This document shows positions 1 to 4,116 of a DNA stretch of 8,377 nt, piece by piece. The notes beneath the pieces are model-generated. The model made no database searches. It worked only from the letters and a program-made list of their open reading frames with translations, and had not been told where the DNA came from. Source of the DNA: Chloroflexota bacterium (GTDB lineage: Bacteria > Chloroflexota > Dehalococcoidia > Bin125); contig JAPOXB010000210.1 of assembly GCA_026707335.1 (NCBI GenBank), positions 1 through 8,377 on the forward strand, read 5' to 3'. The first letter of the stretch is position 1, and every line of letters begins with the position of its first letter. The translations under genes and the position numbers were made by a program.

Positions 1-1012
1 GGCGGCTCTCCTTCTTGCGGGTCTTTCCCGCCCGCTTCGCCGCCCGCTTCTTGGCGGCCTCCCGCTGCGCGGGCGTCAGCCGCGACTTGGCGCCGCTGGC
101 GGTCTTCGCCGCGGCGCCCACCTTCTTCGCCGCCTTCTTGGCCGCCGCCGCCGTCTTCGACTCCTTGACCGGCCGCGGCGGCGCCTTCCAGTCGGGCCGC
201 GCCCGGTCGAGCAGATGCTCGAGTTTCTCCAGCCCGTCGCGGGTGCGGTGGCCGTACCAGGACAGCCAGCGCCCATCGACCAGGAAGACGTGCTGGTTGC
301 GCGCCGCCGTGATCGACTTCAGGTCGAGCATCTCCTGCCGGTGCCGCCGCCGGAAGTGGAACGGCTCGGAGGGCAGCAGGATCACGGCCGGGTCGGCCCG
401 CGCGACCTCGGCCAACTCCACTTTCGGGTAGCGGTTGCCCCGCGCGTGCGACTCGAAGACGTTCTCGGCGCCCACCAGACGGAGCATGTCGCCCGCATAG
501 GTGTCGCCGCCGACGGCCATGAACGGCCGACGCCAGATGGGGCAGAAGACCCGCACGCGCGGCCGCTCGGCGTTGAGCGTCTCCTGCCGCTCGATCTCCT
601 CTTTGATCGGGTCGGTCGTGGCGCGCACCAGCGCGGTTTCCAGCAGCCGCGCGATGGTCCGCAACTCCTCGACGCCCTCCCGGGCCGTGCGCGGGTAGCC
701 CACGAAGACCGTCAGCCCGGCCGCCTCCAGCGCCGCGACGTCCTCCTCGCGGTTCTCCTCCCGATTGGCGAGCACCACGTCGGGCTGGAGCGCCACGATG
801 GCCTCGATGTCGGGATCCTTCGTGCCGCCGATCTTGCGGATCGCCGGCACGTCGGCCTCGGGCTCCGTGCAGAACTTCGTGATGCCCACCAGCCGCCGCG
901 CCCCGCACAGCCGCGCGACGCTCTCCGTCACGCTCGGCACCAGCGACACGATGCGCTCCGCCCGCTTGGTGGTCGTGACGGATTCGCCGCGGGCGTCCTT
1001 CACGGTCGGCAT
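1..1012 (-). CDS. BtuF-like helical-backbone metal/corrinoid-binding protein with Lys/Ala-rich tail (3' end cut by window edge)
   Basis: The 337 visible residues match the BtuF/FhuD-type substrate-binding fold. RIVSLVPSVTE lies at 20-30 and DIEAIVALQPDVVLANREEN at 68-87. A second lobe has RRPFMAVGGDTYAGDMLRLVGAENVFE-like sequence at about 161-187 and a closing HVFLVDGRWLSWYG segment at 241-254. Relatives bind cobalamin or metal chelates for ABC import, but this protein starts directly at the domain with no signal peptide or lipobox, so it is probably cytoplasmic as written. From about residue 278 it becomes a Lys/Arg/Ala tail that is still open at the window edge. The ATG at 1012 is chosen because GGAGGA lies 5 nt upstream (plus 1018-1023). 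The gene is divergent from the sigma factor. The fold is fairly certain; the ligand is not. Confidence 0.85.
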   Translation of the reverse strand, partial: MPTVKDARGESVTTTKRAERIVSLVPSVTESVARLCGARRLVGITKFCTEPEADVPAIRKIGGTKDPDIEAIVALQPDVVLANREENREEDVAALEAAGLTVFVGYPRTAREGVEELRTIARLLETALVRATTDPIKEEIERQETLNAERPRVRVFCPIWRRPFMAVGGDTYAGDMLRLVGAENVFESHARGNRYPKVELAEVARADPAVILLPSEPFHFRRRHRQEMLDLKSITAARNQHVFLVDGRWLSWYGHRTRDGLEKLEHLLDRARPDWKAPPRPVKESKTAAAAKKAAKKVGAAAKTASGAKSRLTPAQREAAKKRAAKRAGKTRKKESR

Positions 1013-1066
1013 CGGCGTCCTCCGGACGTGCAGGCGCCGGGGCACGGGCGGCCTCCGGCGGGGCCG

Positions 1067-1072
1067 AGTATA
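1067..1072 (-). promoter_or_regulatory. Candidate -10 box (TATACT) for the BtuF-like gene
   Basis: On the minus strand TATACT matches the TATAAT consensus at 5 of 6 positions. It would start a transcript about 48 nt before the ATG at 1012, leaving room for the GGAGGA Shine-Dalgarno site. No good -35 hexamer is seen 16-18 nt upstream. The box sits inside an inverted repeat, GGCCG-N7-CGGCC (1062-1078), which could be an operator. Confidence 0.4.
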
Positions 1073-1098
1073 CCGGCCTCCCGCCGCCCGGCCCGTCG

Positions 1099-1133
1099 CG
1101 CGGTGTGAAACCGCGACCGGGTTCCAGTGCGTA
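1099..1133 (+). promoter_or_regulatory. Candidate ECF-type promoter with overlapping dyad, upstream of the sigma gene
   Basis: TGAAAC at 1106-1111 and CGTA at 1130-1133, 18 nt apart, resemble the -35 TGAAAC and -10 CGTA elements used by some ECF sigma factors, although the usual spacing is 16-17 nt. The -35-like element is partly inside a perfect inverted repeat, CGCGGT (1099-1104) and ACCGCG (1110-1115), with a 5-nt loop. ECF genes are commonly autoregulated, so this is a plausible self-recognised promoter. It is an inference from motif shape only. Confidence 0.35.
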
Positions 1134-1169
1134 TGCGTCAAGGAGACCGTGGCGTGCGTGGCTGTCGGC

Positions 1170-1175
1170 TATCCT
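1170..1175 (+). promoter_or_regulatory. Candidate -10 box (TATCCT) for leaderless sigma-factor mRNA
   Basis: TATCCT ends exactly 6 nt before the GTG at 1182, so transcription would begin at or next to the start codon. The same 6-nt gap separates TATAAT from the ATG of the small gene at 2792. No convincing -35 hexamer is visible. This geometry is typical of leaderless mRNAs and helps choose GTG 1182, which has no Shine-Dalgarno site, as the start. Confidence 0.4.
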
Positions 1176-1181
1176 CCGGCG

Positions 1182-1841
1182 GTGAGTTGGCAAGAGCGCT
1201 CCGACCCGGAGCTGATGCAGGCCATCGGCCGCCGCGAGGTGCGGGCCTTCGAGGCCCTGTACGACCGCTACGCGCGGCTCGTCTTCTCCACGGCGTACCG
1301 CGTCCTGGGGGACGCGCAGAGCGCCGAGGACGTCGTGCAGGACGTCTTCGTCCGGCTCTGGCGCAACCCGGAGCGGTACGTCGAGGAGCGGGGCCGCTTC
1401 CTGGGCTGGATGCTCAGCGTCACCCGCAACCGCGCGATCGACGAAGTGCGGGCGCGGAAGCGGCGACCGCTCACGGAGAGCCAGGTGTGGGATCCGGACG
1501 AACCCGGATCCCTGGCCGAGGGCACGGCCAGCGCGGCCGCCAGCCGCGAGATGGCCACGGCCGACCTGGTCGACCAGCGGGAGATGGTCCGTAAGGCCCT
1601 CGCGGACCTGCCCGAGGAGCAGCGCCTGGCCATCGAGCTCGCTTACTACGGCGGGCTCACCCAGGCCCAGATCGCGGAGCGGCTGTCGACGCCGCTGGGG
1701 ACCGTGAAGACGCGGATGCGATTGGGAATGCGCAAGATGCGAGTCGCCCTGGAAGGCCGCGTGGGCGAGTTGGACCCGGCGGCCGATGCGCCGTCCGGTC
1801 CGCCGGCGGCCGGCGTGCGATCCCCGGGAGCGGCCCCATGA
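1182..1841 (+). CDS. ECF-family RNA polymerase sigma factor (sigma-70 regions 2 and 4)
   Basis: This 219-residue protein should direct RNA polymerase to a stress or envelope regulon. Region 2 spans about 23-93 (AFEALYDRYARLVF, then AEDVVQDVFVRLW and the -10-binding GWMLSVTRNRAIDEVRARKRR stretch). Region 4 spans about 136-190 (LPEEQRLAIELAYYGGLTQ, then the helix-turn-helix AQIAERLSTPLGTVKTRMRLG). The linker at 95-130 is Ala/Glu-rich, and the last 28 residues form a Pro/Ala tail not needed by the fold. The start is uncertain: GTG 1182 fits the family's usual N-terminus and a leaderless -10 box. GTG 1149 and GTG 1158 are in frame and lie 3 and 12 nt after an AAGGAG at 1140-1145. The stop overlaps the next gene's start in an ATGA, pairing it with the anti-sigma factor. 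It resembles the SigK/RskA-linked ECF group. Confidence 0.93.
   Translation: MSWQERSDPELMQAIGRREVRAFEALYDRYARLVFSTAYRVLGDAQSAEDVVQDVFVRLWRNPERYVEERGRFLGWMLSVTRNRAIDEVRARKRRPLTESQVWDPDEPGSLAEGTASAAASREMATADLVDQREMVRKALADLPEEQRLAIELAYYGGLTQAQIAERLSTPLGTVKTRMRLGMRKMRVALEGRVGELDPAADAPSGPPAAGVRSPGAAP
1481..1515 (+). repeat. Strong inverted repeat (hairpin) inside the sigma-factor linker
   Basis: GGGATCCGG (1489-1497) and CCGGATCCC (1504-1512) are perfect 9-bp complements around a 6-nt loop. CCA (1481-1483) can also pair with TGG (1513-1515) across a 5-nt bulge. The repeat lies in codons for the variable linker between regions 2 and 4, so protein function puts little constraint on it. Any RNA role is unproven. 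Confidence 0.5.
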
Positions 1842-2761
1842 GCGACGCCCGCACCCCCGGCGACCTGCACGACCTCGCCGCCGAGCTGCTTGAGGCGCAC
1901 GCGCTGAACGCGCTCGACGGCGACGACGCGGCGATCCTCGAGGCGCACCTCGACGACGGCTGCCCCGACTGCGAGGCGGAGCTCGCGGCCCTGCGCGACG
2001 TCGCTGGGCGCATCGCCCTCAGCGTCCCCCTGCGCGATCCCGGCCCCGGCCTCAAGTCCCGCGTCCTGCGCGAGGTCGAGGCCGGCCGACAGGTCGAGGC
2101 GCCGCGGCTCGTCCCCACGCCGCTGCGTCCGCCGGGCCGCCTCGCCGCCCTCGCCGCGCCCTGGCGGCCGGCCCGCTTCGCCTCCATGGCCGCCTCCGCG
2201 GCCGTCGTCGCGGTGGTCGTGCTCGTCGGCTGGAACGTCGTCCTGCAGGGCGACGTCTCCGGCCTCGACGACGAGAACGAGGCCCTGCTCGCCACCGTCC
2301 GCACCGTCGAGGAGCAGCAGGCGCAGGCCCAGCAGGCGCTCGCCGACGCCCACGAGCAGGCCGCCGTCGCCAGCGAACGCTCGGCCGAACTGGAGTCGCG
2401 CATGGCCGCCGTCGTCACCGTGATGGGCGACGAGGACCACGAGCGCCACGAGTTGACCGGCACCGAGGAGGCCCCGCGCGGGGCATGGGGCCGCCTGTTC
2501 GTCAACCCCCAGACCGGCATGTTCATCATCCTGGCCGGCGGCCTGCACGGCGGCATGGAGGGCGGCTACGTGCTGTGGATGCGGGTCGGCGACGACCACT
2601 TCCCGCTTTGCTTCTTCTACGTCGATCCCTTCGGCAATGGCATCGGGCACGGCTATCTCAGCGTCGAGATCGGCGACGCCCTGATCCACCTCAGCCACGA
2701 ATACCACCGCGACGTCGTCCAGCCGTCGGGCCCCAGCCAGATGGAGCTCGGCGGCCCTTAG
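1838..2761 (+). CDS. Membrane-anchored anti-sigma factor, RskA-type, with zinc-binding-like N-terminus
   Basis: This 307-residue partner of the upstream sigma factor starts at the ATG of an ATGA overlap, with GGAG about 8 nt upstream. The cytoplasmic part (1-110) carries a ZAS-like motif, H37-x4-C42-x2-C45 in EAHLDDGCPDCEAEL, expected to hold the sigma factor. The usual spacing is Hx3Cx2C, so this has one extra residue. One transmembrane helix spans about 115-137, followed by a Glu/Gln/Ala coiled coil (about 141-190). The ectodomain (about 200-307) has RskA C-terminal features: LTGTEEAPRGAWGRLFVNP, then GGYVLWMRVGD and a late PSGP. It is unusually rich in histidine, with H284-x2-H287-x2-H290. 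Signal release is presumably by regulated proteolysis, as in known RskA systems; the ligand is unknown. Confidence 0.9.
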   Translation: MSDARTPGDLHDLAAELLEAHALNALDGDDAAILEAHLDDGCPDCEAELAALRDVAGRIALSVPLRDPGPGLKSRVLREVEAGRQVEAPRLVPTPLRPPGRLAALAAPWRPARFASMAASAAVVAVVVLVGWNVVLQGDVSGLDDENEALLATVRTVEEQQAQAQQALADAHEQAAVASERSAELESRMAAVVTVMGDEDHERHELTGTEEAPRGAWGRLFVNPQTGMFIILAGGLHGGMEGGYVLWMRVGDDHFPLCFFYVDPFGNGIGHGYLSVEIGDALIHLSHEYHRDVVQPSGPSQMELGGP

Positions 2762-2779
2762 CCCGCCTCCGCCCCCCGC

Positions 2780-2785
2780 TATAAT
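2780..2785 (+). promoter_or_regulatory. Perfect TATAAT -10 box placed for a leaderless transcript
   Basis: TATAAT is an exact consensus hexamer in otherwise extremely GC-rich DNA. It ends 6 nt before the ATG at 2792, so the predicted first RNA base is the start codon itself. No Shine-Dalgarno sequence precedes that ATG. The position 17 nt upstream (CTTAGC, overlapping the anti-sigma stop) is a poor -35. This lets the small gene be expressed apart from the sigma operon. Confidence 0.55.
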
Positions 2786-2791
2786 CGCCGC

Positions 2792-2950
2792 ATGGCGGAC
2801 TTCAACACCGCGTACGAGATGCAGCGCTCGCTCGACGACTTCGTGACGCGGGCCGAGTTCCACCAAGCGCTGCACGCGATGGAGATCCGGCTCGGCGGCC
2901 TCGCGGTCGCGCTGACCGGCATCGCCCTGGCGATCGCGAAGCTGACCTAG
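2792..2950 (+). CDS. Small single-helix membrane protein, 52 residues, function unknown
   Basis: I do not recognise a named family. The N-terminal 33 residues are amphipathic and charged (RSLDDFVTRAEFHQALHAME). They are followed by one hydrophobic helix, LGGLAVALTGIALAIA, at about 34-49 and a short KLT end. This resembles the many short bacterial proteins with a helical head and a C-terminal membrane tail. Coding evidence is strong for the length: all but one codon (CAA) end in G or C. A consensus TATAAT sits 6 nt before the ATG, and the frame ends exactly in a CTAG shared with the convergent methyltransferase. It lies 30 nt after the anti-sigma gene, so a link with the sigma/anti-sigma pair is possible, but its own promoter suggests independent expression. 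Homologue conservation would settle whether it is real. Confidence 0.7.
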   Translation: MADFNTAYEMQRSLDDFVTRAEFHQALHAMEIRLGGLAVALTGIALAIAKLT

Positions 2951-3687
2951 CCCGCCTCCGCGACGACGACCCGCCGCTCGATGGAGAAGCCGAACGCCCC
3001 CCGCGCGGCCCGCTCCGCCAACTCCGCCCGCCAGTCGTCGAAGCGGCGCGCCCGCACGCCGGCGCTCTGCACGACGAGGAACTCGCGCAGCAGTCGCAGC
3101 AACTCCATCGCGTACGTGCCGGGCCGCAGGCGCTCGCCCCGGATCGTGTCGACGCCGTCCTCCATGACGCGCATCCCGGCGGCCGCCAGCAGCGCCGCCG
3201 GCGCGGTCGCGTCGGGATCGGCCGGGCCCGCGAAGAGGCGCGTGAACTCCTGCGCCGTCTCGGGGTCGCCGCTGTCGAGCCAGAGCGTGCGCCAGTCGCT
3301 CTGCACGATCACGACCCGCCCCCGCGAGACCCGCGCCAACTCCCCCGCGACCGCCGCCGGGCGCGACAGCCACTCCCACGTCTCCTGCATCAGCACCGAC
3401 GGGAAGGCCCCCGCCGCGAACGGCAGCCGCGACGCCTCGCCGGTGACCCGCGCGAAGCCCGTCGGGCCGCGCCACTCGCGCGACCGCCGGTCGAGCGCCA
3501 CCCCGCCGATGCCCGTCCCCGCGACCGTCGCCGCGAGCGCCGCGCCGTCGCCGCTGCCGACGTCGAGCAGGGGCCCGGCCGCCCGGCCCCGGCGTCCGGC
3601 CGCCAGCCGGTCGTAGACGGCGTCGTAGTGCGCTTGGAGTTCCGGGTAGCGGGGCGGGGCCGCCCCACCGTCGTCGGGCCGCGCCAC
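2947..3687 (-). CDS. Class I SAM-dependent methyltransferase (Methyltransf_11-like)
   Basis: This 246-residue cytosolic protein has the Rossmann-type SAM pocket. Motif I, LLDVGSGDG, lies at 40-48 and an acidic residue closes strand 2 (GGVALDRR, D66). The motif II region, EASRLPFAAGAFPSVLMQETWEWL, runs from 84 to 107, and GRVVIVQSDW lies at about 123-132. The substrate cannot be read from sequence; the trailing region (190-246) is Arg-rich and less conserved. The GTG start at 3687 immediately follows the stop of the DUF2203 gene. It is supported by AGGAGGAG 9 nt upstream, inside the DUF2203 Glu codons. It is the last gene of the ClC-DUF2203-methyltransferase operon, and its stop overlaps the convergent small gene by 4 nt in CTAG. 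Confidence 0.9.
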   Translation of the reverse strand: MARPDDGGAAPPRYPELQAHYDAVYDRLAAGRRGRAAGPLLDVGSGDGAALAATVAGTGIGGVALDRRSREWRGPTGFARVTGEASRLPFAAGAFPSVLMQETWEWLSRPAAVAGELARVSRGRVVIVQSDWRTLWLDSGDPETAQEFTRLFAGPADPDATAPAALLAAAGMRVMEDGVDTIRGERLRPGTYAMELLRLLREFLVVQSAGVRARRFDDWRAELAERAARGAFGFSIERRVVVAEAG

Positions 3688-4116
3688 CTAGTCCCACTCC
3701 TCCTCGATGATCGGCTGCCGCCCGGCGAAGCCGGTGTACAGGTCGTGCCACCAGCCGATGTCCTCCTCGCCGCGCAGCCAGCAGATCAGCACCGTCTCTC
3801 CGTGGCGCTCCGCCGGCCAGTCGACCAGGCCGCGGTCCAGATCCTTGAGTTGCACGCCCAGCGACTCCATCTCCTGGCCCAGTTCCCGCAACCGTTCCGC
3901 GTGGCGATCGAAGCGCTCCTGCAGCCGGCCTGTTTCGACGCGCGTGCTCGCGCCGTTGCCCCGCGCCGAGCGCCGCACTGAATCGACCAGCGCCCGCGCC
4001 TGGGCCGCCCGCTCGCGGGCCGCCAGCATCTCGCCCAGCAGCCGGTCGACCTCGGGCAGCATCGCCCGCGCCTCGCTCAGCCGGAAGCGGCGCCCCGCCG
4101 GGCCGTCCTCAGCCAT
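3688..4116 (-). CDS. DUF2203 family protein
   Basis: This 142-residue soluble protein matches DUF2203. It opens with the family's FRLSEARAMLPEVDRLL segment (11-27), followed by a long charged coiled-coil-like region to about 85. The C-terminal signature is GVQLKDLDRGLVDWPAER (87-104), then VLICWLRGEEDIGWWHDLYTGFAGRQP (109-135). The biochemical function of DUF2203 is unknown; the family is common in Chloroflexota, Actinomycetota and Deinococcota. The ATG is supported by GGAGGAG 4 nt upstream. The gene overlaps the end of the ClC gene by 8 nt and abuts the methyltransferase with no gap, so the three are almost surely one transcript. Length is normal for the family. Confidence 0.93.
   Translation of the reverse strand: MAEDGPAGRRFRLSEARAMLPEVDRLLGEMLAARERAAQARALVDSVRRSARGNGASTRVETGRLQERFDRHAERLRELGQEMESLGVQLKDLDRGLVDWPAERHGETVLICWLRGEEDIGWWHDLYTGFAGRQPIIEEEWD
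3691..3708 (-). promoter_or_regulatory. Shine-Dalgarno site within the DUF2203 3' end, setting the methyltransferase start
   Basis: On the minus strand the codons for the final Glu-Glu-Glu-Trp-Asp of DUF2203 include AGGAGGAG, which ends 9 nt before the GTG at 3687. The site therefore does double duty as coding sequence and ribosome binding site, and favours translational coupling of the two genes. Confidence 0.6.

Noticed and set aside
215..1108. Plus-strand open frames over the first kilobase
   Set aside because: The minus-strand frame carries a recognisable BtuF-like fold with a good ribosome binding site; the plus frames show no domain.
765..1181. N-terminal extension of the sigma-factor frame upstream to an ATG at 765
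   Set aside because: The extension overlaps the BtuF-like gene antisense and resembles no sigma-factor sequence. The family's N-terminus begins around 1182.
1013..1181. Cobalamin riboswitch ahead of the BtuF-like gene
   Set aside because: The predicted leader is only about 50 nt, far shorter than a B12 riboswitch, and no conserved B12-box was seen.
1646..3751. A 701-codon minus-strand open frame opposite the sigma and anti-sigma genes and over the methyltransferase
   Set aside because: It has Gly/Arg/Ala-rich composition and no motifs, and it conflicts with three well-supported genes in other frames.
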